A stretch of 64,000 bases of DNA from Paraburkholderia sp. CNPSo 3274 (GCF_024206475.1 NZ_JAMBPR010000038.1:1-64000), one strand, 5' to 3'; positions 1 through 9,388 are shown, counted from the stretch's first letter. Translations and numbers: made by a program. The notes: generated from the letters alone by a model not told the origin.

Positions 1-198
1 GCCCAGATGCCTGTTCATCTCGGCGCCCATCGCGCGCTCGATGACGGCCTTGTTGAACGCCAGCATCAGGTCCTGGACCTCGGCGGGCGTCATCGGCCCC
101 TTGACCAGTTCGTCAAGCAGGCCTTCAGGCAGGGCAGGCAGCGGCCCTCGGGCCGCTGCCTGCGAAGCTACCGTGCGCTTCTTCATCGGCATATCCAT
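1..198 (-). CDS. IS256-family transposase, N-terminal part (runs off the window)
   Basis: The minus-strand frame starting at 198 encodes about 66 residues beginning MDMPMKKRT and containing GPMTPAEVQDLMLAFNKA and ERAMGAEMNRHLG. These match my memory of the N-terminus of IS256-family (mutator-type) DDE transposases. The catalytic region lies outside the window, so integrity cannot be judged. In-frame ATGs also occur at 192 and 186. It lies just downstream of the metQ-like gene, in the same orientation. Confidence 0.8.
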   Translation of the reverse strand, partial: MDMPMKKRTVASQAAARGPLPALPEGLLDELVKGPMTPAEVQDLMLAFNKAVIERAMGAEMNRHLG

Positions 199-280
199 GA
201 TTTTTACCTCTCATGATATGCCTCGCCCACGAAATGACGGATAGGTCCCCCCGCACAGGGGAAACCCAGGCAGACCGACA
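1..280 (-). mobile_element. 5' end of an IS256-family insertion sequence
   Basis: The transposase start and roughly 80 bp upstream of it are present. A short C/G-rich dyad (CCCC...GGGG) near 248-265 could be part of the upstream end. I could not define the terminal inverted repeat or a target duplication because the other end is missing. The outer boundary is a guess. Confidence 0.4.
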
Positions 281-380
281 CGAAAACAAGAAAACGCCAA
301 AGGGAAGGAAAACGCCAAAGCGCCTGGGAGCAGCGAACAAAAAGCATCGCCGCGCCCCGACGCAAATCCCAACCACCCCC

Positions 381-1208
381 TTACTGCTGCGGAGCATCCT
401 TCCACGCAGGCAGCGTAGCCCCGTGATACACGGCAATAATCTCGGAAGCGACATTAGGCTGCTGATAGCTTTCGACGAGCGCATGCACCCAAGCCGCATT
501 GGCGTCCTTCTCATTCACGGCAATGAAGTTGCGATAAGGATTGCCCGTCACCTTCTCCTGAGCAATACGCTCCTGCGGAATCTTGATACCCGACTTCACG
601 GCCCAGTCCGTATTGACAACGGCCGCATCCAGATCGCCAATCGCGCGCCCGACAATGCCTGAATCGAGTTCCTTAATATGGATATTCTTCGGATTCTTCG
701 CAATGTCGCGTGCGGTCGGCAGCAGGCCAACGTCGTCGCGCAACGTAATGAGCCCTTGTGCCTGAAGCAGCAGCAGCGAGCGGCCTTCGTTGCTCGGATC
801 GTTCGGCACGCCAATGGCCGCGCCCTGCGGCAAGTCCGCCACCGACTTCACCTTGCGCGAATACAGCCCGATAGGCTGCACGTAGGTAAAGCCCACTGGC
901 ACGATCTTGTAGCCACGCGCCTTGATCTGCGCGTCGAGATACGGTTTGTGCTGGAACGAATTGGCGTCCAGGTCGTGGCTGGAAAGCGCTTCGTTGGGCT
1001 GCGTGTATTCGGAGAACGTGGTCACCTTGATCGTGAGGCCGCGCTTCGCGGCGTTGGCGGCGACCACACGCCACACGTCCTCGTCTTCACCCGACATGAT
1101 GCCCACGCGCAACGTCTGGTCCGCCGCGTGCGCGAGCGTCACGCCCCCGAAACTCACGCCCAGCACTAGCGAAGCCAGCATCGTGCCCAACAATGTTCTT
1201 TTCTTCAT
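381..1208 (-). CDS. metQ: MetQ/NlpA-family substrate-binding protein
   Basis: 275-residue periplasmic binding protein of the NlpA/MetQ family, which delivers methionine or a related compound to an ABC importer. The ATG at 1208 gives a clean signal peptide, MKKRTLLGTMLASLV onward, with a likely cut after AHA at about residue 28. Family features include FSEYTQPNEALSSHDLDANSFQHKPYLD and a GVPNDPSNEGRSLLLLQ stretch. No lipobox cysteine is seen, although many MetQ proteins are lipoproteins. No metN or metI lies beside it in the window, so partners must be elsewhere or upstream of the IS element. It is divergent from the MFS gene. Frame extension upstream to 1349 is possible but would bury the signal peptide. 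Confidence 0.85.
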   Translation of the reverse strand: MKKRTLLGTMLASLVLGVSFGGVTLAHAADQTLRVGIMSGEDEDVWRVVAANAAKRGLTIKVTTFSEYTQPNEALSSHDLDANSFQHKPYLDAQIKARGYKIVPVGFTYVQPIGLYSRKVKSVADLPQGAAIGVPNDPSNEGRSLLLLQAQGLITLRDDVGLLPTARDIAKNPKNIHIKELDSGIVGRAIGDLDAAVVNTDWAVKSGIKIPQERIAQEKVTGNPYRNFIAVNEKDANAAWVHALVESYQQPNVASEIIAVYHGATLPAWKDAPQQ

Positions 1209-1370
1209 AGGATCCGCTATTCGTAGAGTTGTGGATAAGGCGATGCTAGAGAGCGCGCTGCAAGCAGACAACCAATTTTGGGAGGATTGCTTAGCTATAT
1301 TCGTCGTTTTGCGTCGCGCAACAGCGTGGCTAGGATGCAGCGATTCCATTCATCACGCGAGTTCCGTTCT

Positions 1371-2873
1371 ATGTCCACTCTCGCCGTTCCCGCTTCTGAA
1401 GTCATTGAAGCCGCCGGGCAAGCGCAAGCCCCGCAACACGCCGTGATCCGCTCCGCTCAGGACGTCTCCCGCATCGTCAACGCCGGGGCCTCGCAGGGCA
1501 GCAACGCGCGCATCGTGATCGCCATTGCACTGGGCGGCGTGTTTCTCGATGCCTACGATCTCACCTCGCTCGCCTATGGCATAAAGGACATCGCGCGCGA
1601 ATTTGCGCTTTCGCCCGTGCAGATCGGCTTCGTTTCGGCGGCCATTACTTTCGGCGCGATTCTCGGCGCGCTGTTCGGCGGCTATCTCACGGACCGCATC
1701 GGCCGCTACCGCGTATTCATGGCCGACATGTTGTTCTTCGTCGTAGCCGCGATCGCGGCCGGGCTCGCGCCCAACGCCTGGGTGCTAGGCGGTGCGCGCT
1801 TTCTCATGGGTTTCGGTGTGGGGCTCGATCTGCCGGTTGCCATGGCGTTTCTCGCCGAGTTCTCGCGCGTGGCGGGCAAGGGCAACAAGGCAGCCAGCGT
1901 AGCGGCGTGGTGCCCCGCGTGGTACGCGGCCACGAGCACCTGCTATCTGCTCATTCTTGGCCTCTATGCGATCCTGCCCGAGCATCAGCTTGGCTGGCTC
2001 TGGCGCATTACGCTCGCGTTCGGCGCGGTGCCGGCGCTCGTCATCATCGCCGTGCGTAGCCGCTATATCACCGAGTCGCCCGTGTGGGCCGCGAATCAGG
2101 GCGATCTGGAGGGTGCGGCGCGCATACTCAAGCGCTCGTATGGCGTGGATGCAGTGGTCGAGCGCGGTGAGGCGCCCACGCGAGCGCCGCGTGCCGCTTC
2201 ATGGCGCAACTACGGTGTGCTTTTCAACGCCACGTATCGTCGCCGCACGATACTTGCCGCAACGATCGGCGCGGCGTCTTCGTTCGGTTACAACGCGATC
2301 ATCTTCGGCCTGCCCGTGATCATCGCGAGCTTTCTCCAGCAGGGACCGCTCACCACCATCGTCGCTTCGCTCACACTGAACCTGTTGTTCGCATTCGTTG
2401 GCGGGCTGATTGGCGTGCGTACCGCGCCCACCGTTGGCGCGTGGAAAATGACCGTGCTCGGCCACACGCTGCAGTTCGTCTCGCTCATCGGTCTCGCGCT
2501 GATCGGCCATCCGGGCAGCGGCTTTTTCGTTGCGCTCGCGATTCTGCTGCTGGGCGGCTATCTGTTCGGGCAGGGGTTCGGCCCCGGTTCGCATAGCATG
2601 ACCTATGCGTCGCTCAGTTATCCGACCTCGCTGCGCGGCATCGGCGTGGGCTTCAATCAGACGCTCGTGCGCTCCGCTTCCACGGTTTCGCTATTCCTGT
2701 TTCCCGTGCTCGCCGCGGCGCTCGGCACGAAGGTCTTCTGGATGATCGCCGTCGCGCCGCTCGCTTCGCTGCTCGTGTTGCTCGCGATCCGGTGGGAGCC
2801 CTCGGGCTACGACATCGATAGCGAAGATTACGCGGATGAGCCGGTCGCTGCGGTTCAGCGCAGCTCGGTATAG
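1371..2873 (+). CDS. MFS transporter (metabolite:proton symporter type)
   Basis: 500-residue major facilitator with about 12 membrane segments after a 45-residue cytosolic N-terminus. The first helix carries acidic residues (FLDAYD, Asp60 and Asp63), and loop 2-3 holds the MFS motif GGYLTDRIGR (103-112). A central loop near residues 240-280 separates the two halves. The substrate cannot be read from sequence; the family includes carriers of organic and aromatic acids. An ATG at 1335 in the same frame is an alternative start. The 3' end overlaps the convergent PhnD-like gene by 19 bp. Confidence 0.85.
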   Translation: MSTLAVPASEVIEAAGQAQAPQHAVIRSAQDVSRIVNAGASQGSNARIVIAIALGGVFLDAYDLTSLAYGIKDIAREFALSPVQIGFVSAAITFGAILGALFGGYLTDRIGRYRVFMADMLFFVVAAIAAGLAPNAWVLGGARFLMGFGVGLDLPVAMAFLAEFSRVAGKGNKAASVAAWCPAWYAATSTCYLLILGLYAILPEHQLGWLWRITLAFGAVPALVIIAVRSRYITESPVWAANQGDLEGAARILKRSYGVDAVVERGEAPTRAPRAASWRNYGVLFNATYRRRTILAATIGAASSFGYNAIIFGLPVIIASFLQQGPLTTIVASLTLNLLFAFVGGLIGVRTAPTVGAWKMTVLGHTLQFVSLIGLALIGHPGSGFFVALAILLLGGYLFGQGFGPGSHSMTYASLSYPTSLRGIGVGFNQTLVRSASTVSLFLFPVLAAALGTKVFWMIAVAPLASLLVLLAIRWEPSGYDIDSEDYADEPVAAVQRSSV

Positions 2874-3679
2874 CCCTGGTGAGCGGCGCTGCCGGCGAAC
2901 GCCTCGATCTCAGCGTACGCCTCGCCAGTGAGCCTGACGAACCCGCGCAGTCGCAGTTTGTTTGCACGTTCGGGATCGGCTGCGAGAGCAGTGTCCAGCG
3001 CGTCGCGCAAAACATCGGCTTGACTCTCGCCGAGCACGCGTGAGGCGATCAGCGGAAGGCCAGGGGCGCAGGCCGTCATGCCGATGGTTTGCAAGCCGCC
3101 GAACCGTTCGGGGTGCGAATCGTGCAGTAATGCGAACGTGACGCAGTCGATCGCGCCTACGTCGGCCGCGCCGCTCGCCAGCGCGCGTAAGGTGGCCGCG
3201 TGCGAGCCTGTCCAGAGCACCGAGGCGAAGAAGCGGCTGTCACGTGCGAGCGGCGCGACCGCGTGGCGAAATGCGTTCATGCCGCTATGCGAATCCGCGC
3301 CGTTGCATGCGGCGCGCAGGCCGCGGCACGCTTCCAGCGTTTTCGCGCCGAGTTCCCACGCCTGTGCCGAAACGACGAGCACGCTTCGATAGCGCGGGCC
3401 TTCGCAACCGGGGGCGTCGAATATCGGGGTCGCAATCAGTCGGACTTCGTTGGCGAGGCCGAGCATCCGGTATGGAAACCCGCAGGTCTGCGAGAGGAGC
3501 AAATCCTCGCGGCGCCAGTGGAGCATCAGTTCGCCTTCCGGCGCGTTCTCGATCGTGATGTCGCCCAGGTCGAACGAGCGCGCAACTACGGCCAGACAGT
3601 CGGTCAACAGCGAGCGCCACAACGCCGCGTGCTGCGGCGTGACGTTGTACATCGGCAGGGAGGCGATCCAGCGGGTCAT
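2855..3679 (-). CDS. PhnD-like phosphate/phosphonate-type binding protein without signal peptide
   Basis: 274-residue protein of the ABC phosphate/phosphonate binding family (PF12974 type). It begins MTRWIASLPMYNVTP and has the RYRSVLVVSAQ and NGADSHSGMNAFRHAV segments, then a GSHAATLRALASGAADVGAID stretch typical of the ligand-binding fold. It starts directly with the mature fold, so export is not evident and it may be cytosolic. No transporter genes adjoin it. It converges on the MFS gene with overlapping 3' ends. Its job is unknown; a cytosolic ligand sensor or an orphan binding protein are both possible. Confidence 0.7.
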   Translation of the reverse strand: MTRWIASLPMYNVTPQHAALWRSLLTDCLAVVARSFDLGDITIENAPEGELMLHWRREDLLLSQTCGFPYRMLGLANEVRLIATPIFDAPGCEGPRYRSVLVVSAQAWELGAKTLEACRGLRAACNGADSHSGMNAFRHAVAPLARDSRFFASVLWTGSHAATLRALASGAADVGAIDCVTFALLHDSHPERFGGLQTIGMTACAPGLPLIASRVLGESQADVLRDALDTALAADPERANKLRLRGFVRLTGEAYAEIEAFAGSAAHQGYTELR

Positions 3680-3846
3680 CGACGCATTCTACGCCGCGCG
3701 CCTGTGGCGCGTCGCGCAGCGCGGTGAAATAAGCAAATGGCAATTCGTTGTTTGGTGAAGCGCCGCACGGTCGGTATGGTGTGGACCTGAGTTGCTTTGC
3801 TCTCCGTATGGAGTGGCACCATCCTTCATCGCGGGAACTGGCGAAC

Positions 3847-4809
3847 ATGGCCGAATACTTCGACGCAGACCACGCGCGGGAAGTCGCCGCGCTCGGCACA
3901 GGGTTCGCCGCACGCACGGAATGGCCCACGTGGCTGCTGATCGCCGTGATCTACGGCGGCTGGTTCGCGGTGCTGGCGTTTGTCCGCGCAGGTCTGATCA
4001 CGGTTGTGGCCGCCACGCCATGCCTCATCGTGCTGTGCGCATGGCATATGTCGCTCCAGCACGAATTGCTGCACGGTCATCCCACGCGGTTCGCATGGCT
4101 GAACATGGCGCTGGGTTGGCCACCGCTTGCGGTGTGGTTTCCCTATGCGGTGTACCGCGAGAGCCATATGGCGCATCATCGCGACGAAGCGTTGACCGTG
4201 CCTGGCATCGATCCCGAAACGAACTACGTGCAACACGCGCAATGGGCTCGCCTGCCGCGCTGGCATCGCGTGCTATGGCGCGCACGCAAGAGCTTCGTGG
4301 GCCGCGTGGTGATTGGGCCGCCCATGAGCGTGGCCGCGATGCTCGCTGGCGCGGCGAAAGCGCTGCGAAGCGGCGACTGGCGACACGTGCCGATGTGGCT
4401 CGCGCACTTCGCAGTTGTCGTGCTGCTGCTCGCGTGGGTGCAGCGTTACGCGGGCGTGCCGTGGTGGTGGTATCTGGCCGCCGTCACCTGGCCCGCGCTC
4501 GGGCTCGCGATGGTCCGCTCGCTGTACGAGCATCGCGCGGCGTCGCATCCGAAGGCGCGCATCGCCATCAACGAGGCCGGGCTCGTCATGCGCTTTCTGT
4601 ATCTGAACAACAATTACCATCTCGTGCACCACGATCTGCCGCGCTTGCCGTGGTTTCAATTGCCGCGCGCCTACCGCATGCGGCGCGACGACTATCGGCA
4701 CAAGTGCGGCGGTTTCGTGATCGAAGGCTACGCCGCGCTCCTCAGGCGTTACGCGTGGCGCGCGACGGATGCCCCCGCACATCCGTTCGGCGATAACACC
4801 GCGCAGTGA
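3847..4809 (+). CDS. Membrane fatty acid desaturase family protein
   Basis: 320-residue di-iron membrane desaturase/hydroxylase-type protein. Three histidine clusters are visible: HELLH (72-76), HMAHH (107-111) and HLVHH (258-262), which bind the iron pair in this superfamily. Several hydrophobic helices lie between them (about 27-63, 175-195, 215-240). The substrate may be a fatty acyl chain or another lipid or carotenoid. The start at 3847 (MAEYFDADHA) fits the family; frame-compatible upstream starts at 3811 and 3748 exist. It converges on the epoxide hydrolase gene with a 3-bp gap. Confidence 0.8.
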   Translation: MAEYFDADHAREVAALGTGFAARTEWPTWLLIAVIYGGWFAVLAFVRAGLITVVAATPCLIVLCAWHMSLQHELLHGHPTRFAWLNMALGWPPLAVWFPYAVYRESHMAHHRDEALTVPGIDPETNYVQHAQWARLPRWHRVLWRARKSFVGRVVIGPPMSVAAMLAGAAKALRSGDWRHVPMWLAHFAVVVLLLAWVQRYAGVPWWWYLAAVTWPALGLAMVRSLYEHRAASHPKARIAINEAGLVMRFLYLNNNYHLVHHDLPRLPWFQLPRAYRMRRDDYRHKCGGFVIEGYAALLRRYAWRATDAPAHPFGDNTAQ

Positions 4810-4812
4810 CGT

Positions 4813-5976
4813 TCACTCCCGGAACCGTTTAAAAAAGCGGCGAATGTCGGCAGCGAGAAGATCGGGTTCTTCCATGGCGGCGAAATGGCCGCCGCGCGGC
4901 ATGTCGGTCCATTGCGCGACATCGAACACGCGCTCGAGCCACGACCGTGGCGGGTGATTGATCTCCTTGGGAAAGCGCGCGAAGGCGACGGGCGGCACCA
5001 CACGCTGTCCGGCGGCGAAGCGAAACGGCTGAAGTCGGTTTTCCCAGTACATCTGCATGGACGTGCCAATGCTGCCCGTGAACCAGTACAGTGAAAGGTC
5101 CGTAAGCAAGGTGTCCTTCGAGAACCGGCGCTCGATGACACCGTCGCAGTCGCTCCATGCGCGAAACTTCTCGCCGATCCACGCGGCAAGTCCGGCGGGC
5201 GAGTCGTTGAGCGACGCCGCCGCCGTTTGCGGCCTGGTGGTGTGCATATGCGCGTACCCGCCCTCCAGCGCTACCCAGTCGGCCTTTTCGCGCAGATAGT
5301 CTTGTTCCGCCGGGGAGAGCGGGGCCTGCGCGGCATCGACTGAGGGTTCGTACGTGCCGGGCAGGAAGTTCAGGTGTATGCCCTCCACGGCCTGGCTGTG
5401 CCGCGCGGCTAGCGCGATGGACACACCCGCGCCAAGGTCGCCGCCCTGCGCGCCGAAGCGCTCGTAGCCGAGACCGCGCATAAGCGCGGCCCATAGGTCT
5501 GCTATCTGGAACGCGGAGGTGCCGGGCGCCGCCGGCGCGGGCGAAAAGGCAAAGCCCGGCAGCGACGGGACGACGACATCGAACGCATCGGCCGGGTCCG
5601 CGCCGGATGCGGCGGGGTCGCAAAGCTGGTCGAGCAGCGCGTCGAATTCGATGAACGATCCCGGCCAACCATGCGTGATCACGAGCGGGTAGGGCTTCGG
5701 GCCCGCGCCGCGCCGATGCACGAAGTGCACGCGCTGGCCACCTGCGCCACCCACTTCGGCCATGAACTGCGGCAGCCCGTTCAGCGCGCGTTCGGCGGCG
5801 CGCCAGTCGTATTCGTCTGCCCAATACGCGACGAGCTCGCGCAGCCACGCACTATCGGCCCCTTGTTGCCACGCCGGCGAGGGCGTAGCGTTGGCCCACC
5901 GCGTGGCGTGCAAACGCCGGCGCAGGTCGTCGAGTGCATCTTCGGGAACGCGAATTTCAAATCGGTCGATATTCAT
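4813..5976 (-). CDS. Epoxide hydrolase (alpha/beta hydrolase with EHN N-terminal domain)
   Basis: 387-residue protein. An N-terminal epoxide-hydrolase region (about 1-100, opening MNIDRFEIRVPEDALDDLRRR) precedes an alpha/beta hydrolase core. HGWPGS (102-107) forms the oxyanion-hole motif, Asp180 in QGGDLG is the expected nucleophile, and His364 in GGHFAAMEEPD is the expected base. Such enzymes open epoxides to diols in the cytosol. Length and motifs are complete, so it is probably functional. It stands alone on the minus strand, divergent from ligJ. Confidence 0.87.
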   Translation of the reverse strand: MNIDRFEIRVPEDALDDLRRRLHATRWANATPSPAWQQGADSAWLRELVAYWADEYDWRAAERALNGLPQFMAEVGGAGGQRVHFVHRRGAGPKPYPLVITHGWPGSFIEFDALLDQLCDPAASGADPADAFDVVVPSLPGFAFSPAPAAPGTSAFQIADLWAALMRGLGYERFGAQGGDLGAGVSIALAARHSQAVEGIHLNFLPGTYEPSVDAAQAPLSPAEQDYLREKADWVALEGGYAHMHTTRPQTAAASLNDSPAGLAAWIGEKFRAWSDCDGVIERRFSKDTLLTDLSLYWFTGSIGTSMQMYWENRLQPFRFAAGQRVVPPVAFARFPKEINHPPRSWLERVFDVAQWTDMPRGGHFAAMEEPDLLAADIRRFFKRFRE

Positions 5977-6345
5977 TGTGGTTCATCCGCACGATGGCAG
6001 GCCAAGGAACTGACCATTATGAGCGAATTGCCACCGCGCAGCCGCCGCCCCTGAGGACCCTTCGAATTCCATCCATCGCTTACCAGATGTTTATCGAGGC
6101 ATCCATTTTAGTTATTGGCGTTTCGCACGCGCGGCGGGGCGGCGCGACACCCCAGTCGGGCAATGCGGCGCGGCGCAAACCCCACGGCGGCCGTGGTTTC
6201 CAGTATTTTCAGCCGCGGGCTGCCGCACCCGCTTATTGGCATGAGCGGCATTTTTTGCGCAATCTAGGTAATAGCCCTGGCTACTAGCGCGGTGGGGCCA
6301 ATTCGTACCGTAGCGCAACGATTCGAATCAGCAGCAGGGGTCCCA
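5977..6345. other. Intergenic region between epoxide hydrolase and ligJ
   Basis: 369 bp between divergent genes, with a moderately AT-rich stretch at about 6070-6130 and T-runs near 6250. It should carry promoters for both genes. I saw no convincing small gene, tRNA or strong terminator. A ribosome binding site (AGCAGGGG) precedes ligJ. Confidence 0.5.
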
Positions 6346-7371
6346 ATGATCATCGACATTCATGGCCACTACACCACGGCGCCGAAAGCGCTGGAGGCGT
6401 GGCGCAAACGCCAGATAGCGGGCATCGCCCATCCATCCGATATGCCGAAGGCGTCGGAACTGAAGATCGGCGATGATGAATTGCGCGAATCGATCGAACT
6501 CAATCAGCTCAAGCTGATGCGCGAGCGCGGTCTTGATCTCACGATTTTCAGCCCGCGCGCGAGTTTTATGGCCCATCACATCGGCGACTTCCAGGTGTCG
6601 AGCACCTGGGCCGCGATCTGCAATGAGCTGTGCCACCGCGTGAGCGAGCTCTTCTCCGAGCATTTCGTGCCGGCCGCGATGCTGCCGCAAAGCCCGGGCG
6701 TCGATCCCGCCACGTGCGTGGCGGAACTCGTCAAATGCGTGGAGCAGTACGGCAACGTGGCGGTCAACCTCAATCCCGATCCTTCGGGCGGCCACTGGAC
6801 GAACCCGCCGCTTTCCGACCGTCACTGGTACCCGATCTACGAAAAGCTCGTCGAATACGATATTCCCGCGATGATCCACGTGAGCACGAGCTGCAACGCG
6901 TGCTTCCACACTACGGGCGCGCACTACCTTAACGCGGATACGACCGCATTCATGCAGTGCCTGACGTCGGACCTGTTCCACGATTTCCCCACGCTGCGCT
7001 TTGTGATTCCGCACGGCGGCGGCGCAGTGCCTTACCACTGGGGACGCTTTCGGGGCCTCGCGCAGGAACTGAAGAAGCCGCCGCTCAGCGAGCATTTGCT
7101 CAATAACGTGTTCTTCGATACCTGCGTGTATCACCAGCCCGGCATCGACCTGCTCACGCGCGTGATTCCCGTGGACAACATTCTGTTCGCGAGCGAGATG
7201 ATCGGTGCGGTACGCGGCATCGACCCCGAGACGGGCCACTACTACGACGACACGAAGCGCTATATCGAAGCCGCGCATGTCGATGCCGCGGATCGCTACA
7301 AGATTTACGAAGGCAACGCGCGCCGCGTGTATCCGCGCCTCGACGCGCGGCTCAAGGCAAGGGGGGGGTGA
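6346..7371 (+). CDS. ligJ: 4-oxalomesaconate hydratase (LigJ, amidohydrolase superfamily)
   Basis: 341-residue cytosolic zinc enzyme that hydrates 4-oxalomesaconate to 4-carboxy-4-hydroxy-2-oxoadipate in gallate and protocatechuate 4,5-cleavage. The sequence closely follows Sphingobium LigJ as I recall it. Key positions fall at the LigJ numbering: His6 and His8 (MIIDIHGH), His178 (MIHVS), His223 (IPHGGGAVPYHWGR) and Glu284 (FASEMIGAVRG). Long stretches such as MAHHIGDFQVSSTWAAICNE are family signatures. The ATG at 6346 follows AGCAGGGG at a suitable distance. It is followed by a ModA-fold gene, a broken tannase and an aromatic-acid transporter, which point to gallate use. Confidence 0.93.
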   Translation: MIIDIHGHYTTAPKALEAWRKRQIAGIAHPSDMPKASELKIGDDELRESIELNQLKLMRERGLDLTIFSPRASFMAHHIGDFQVSSTWAAICNELCHRVSELFSEHFVPAAMLPQSPGVDPATCVAELVKCVEQYGNVAVNLNPDPSGGHWTNPPLSDRHWYPIYEKLVEYDIPAMIHVSTSCNACFHTTGAHYLNADTTAFMQCLTSDLFHDFPTLRFVIPHGGGAVPYHWGRFRGLAQELKKPPLSEHLLNNVFFDTCVYHQPGIDLLTRVIPVDNILFASEMIGAVRGIDPETGHYYDDTKRYIEAAHVDAADRYKIYEGNARRVYPRLDARLKARGG

Positions 7372-7457
7372 GCGTGTGTTGCGGCTCGCAATCTGTGCAA
7401 TACCAGCGAAGCGCAAAATAAGGCGGCCTCGCTCACTCTCGACTGAAACGGAAGTCA

Positions 7458-8186
7458 ATGACAAAGGACGATGTGAAAAGCAACGCCACGCTGGCGGGGG
7501 TCGGGTCGATGGCTACGCGACTCCTGCTTGCGGGCCTCGCCGAGCAATACGAGCGCGAAACGGGGCAGCGGCTGACTATTGCCGCGATAGGTGGCGTGGA
7601 AGCTGCGCGGCGCGTGCAGGCGGGCGCGGCGCTCGATTTCGCCGTGCTGGCCTCGGCTGCGATCGACCGCCTGGCGGCGGCTGGGCACCTCATTGGCGCG
7701 CGCACGGACGTCGTGCACTCCGGCATGGCCGCGGCGGTCGCCACCGGTGCGGCGCACCCGGATATCGGCACTGAAGACGCACTGCGCGAGACGATTCTGC
7801 GCGCGGCGCGCATTGGCTATTCGACGGGGCCTAGCGGCGACCATCTGCTGAGGGTGCTCGAACGCTGGGGCGTGGCCGAAACACTCGGGCCGCGCCTCGT
7901 GATGGCGCAGCCGGGCGTGCCGGTGGCCAGCCTGATCGTGGAAGGCAAGGTCGAGATCGGGTTTCAGCAATTGAGCGAGCTAAAGGACGTGCCTGGCATA
8001 GACGTGATCGGGCCGCTGCCCGCGGGGGCGCAACTCGTCACGGTCTTTTCTGGGGCGATCTGCGCGGTGTCGCAGCAGCGGCAGGCGGCGGCGGACTTCC
8101 TGGCGTTCCTCGGTTCGGAACGCGCGGAGGCGACCAAGCGGGCGTTTGGCATGGAGCCGGCAGGCGGCGCGGAGTCCGGGCTGTAG
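7458..8186 (+). CDS. ModA-fold substrate-binding-like protein lacking a signal peptide
   Basis: 242-residue protein with the type II periplasmic-binding fold seen in molybdate-binding ModA and relatives (SBP_bac_11 type). Features include GVGSMATRLLLAGLAEQYER, an IGGVEAARRVQAGAALDFAVL stretch, and IGYSTGPSGDHLLRVLERWG. It begins MTKDDVKSNATLAGV with no signal peptide or lipobox, so it is likely cytosolic. No ABC permease or ATPase is near. It lies 86 bp after ligJ on the same strand and may be co-transcribed. Sequence alone cannot tell whether it is a ligand sensor, an enzyme on the binding-protein fold, or an orphan. Confidence 0.75.
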   Translation: MTKDDVKSNATLAGVGSMATRLLLAGLAEQYERETGQRLTIAAIGGVEAARRVQAGAALDFAVLASAAIDRLAAAGHLIGARTDVVHSGMAAAVATGAAHPDIGTEDALRETILRAARIGYSTGPSGDHLLRVLERWGVAETLGPRLVMAQPGVPVASLIVEGKVEIGFQQLSELKDVPGIDVIGPLPAGAQLVTVFSGAICAVSQQRQAAADFLAFLGSERAEATKRAFGMEPAGGAESGL

Positions 8187-8326
8187 CAGAGCAGCAGAGC
8201 ACGAGCAAGGCGGCAATAAGAGAAATAGAAGGAGCAATAAGGCGATTAGATTGGATATCTCATGTCGCAGGGTCTACGCATTTACATTAATTAGACATCC
8301 TTATCAGAAAAAACAGAATCGGAGGC

Positions 8327-9388
8327 GTGAACAATGAATCAGAAAAACACCAATACGGACAACACCAGGAGGCAAGATGGAGCGTGGAGTCGCAAAGCAC
8401 GACCGGCGACAGCACCGGCAACGCGACGCTCTACGCCGACAAGGCGCTCGTGCTGCACAAGGCAGTCATTGCGGCATGCGGCGGCCAGGCGGGCGTAGCC
8501 GATGGTCTGATCGCCGATCCGCGCACCTGCAATTTCGATCCCGCATCGATCCAGTGTGCGCAGGGCGCGACGAACACGAGCAACTGCCTGACCGCAGCCG
8601 AAGTCGCCACCGCGAGCAAGATCTATGGCGGACCGGTGGACGCGACAACGGGCGAGCGCATGCTGGCGGGCTCCCCGCAGATGGGTTCGGAGGAGAATTG
8701 GGTCGGCGTGGAAGTGCCGACGACGAACTCGACGGCCGCGCCGGTTTCGGTGAAGAGCCTCTTCAGCTACATGATCGTGACGGGAGCCTACAACCTGATC
8801 TTCACGGGTTCGCCCGCCATGCCGACCATCGACACCTTCGGCTACACGGATGCGAGCTTCTATCCGACCTATCTGCAGGCCAACCATCCGCTGATGGACG
8901 CGACAAACCCCGACCTCTCGGCGCTCAAGAAGGCGGGCGGCAAACTGATCCTGTGGCACGGCTGGGCTGATCAACACATTTCGCCGCTCTTCACGATCCA
9001 GTACTACGAAGCGATGCAGAACACGATGGGCGCCTCGAACGTGAGCGATTTCGCTCGCCTGTACCTCGTGCCCGGCGTGGCTCACTGCGGCGGCAGCGAA
9101 GGCTTCTCGAACATCGACCTCGTCTCGCAGATCACGGCGTGGGCCGAGCAGGGCACGGCGCCGAACGCGGTCATGACGTATCAGACTGATTCGTCGAACA
9201 ACGTGACGGCCAGCCGCCCGGTTTATCCGTACCCGGCAGTCGCGCAGTTCACGGGCACTGGCGACTGGCACCTCGGCGCGAACTGGACGCAGGGCGCACC
9301 CCTGTACAACCAGCCCACGCATGCCTGGGCAGGCTCGAGCTTCTATGCGACGTACACGCCGACTACGCAAGGGGTTGCCGCGCCTTAA
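8327..9388 (+). pseudogene. Tannase/feruloyl esterase, internally deleted and 5' frameshifted
   Basis: The frame ending at 9388 encodes the C-terminal part of a tannase-family (PF07519) secreted esterase. It has LHKAVIAACGG, PRTCNFDPASIQC, an HGWADQHISP segment with the catalytic Asp, and VPGVAHCGG with the catalytic His and paired Cys. The upstream part with the signal peptide and nucleophile motif (C-S-x-G-G) is absent. A good GGAGG at 8321-8325 serves an ATG at 8334 in a different frame, which reads MNQKNTNTDNTRRQDGAWSR and then loses the tannase frame. This looks like an original start joined to the C-terminal half by an out-of-frame internal deletion near 8390. An intact enzyme would release gallate for ligJ. 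Confidence 0.75.
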
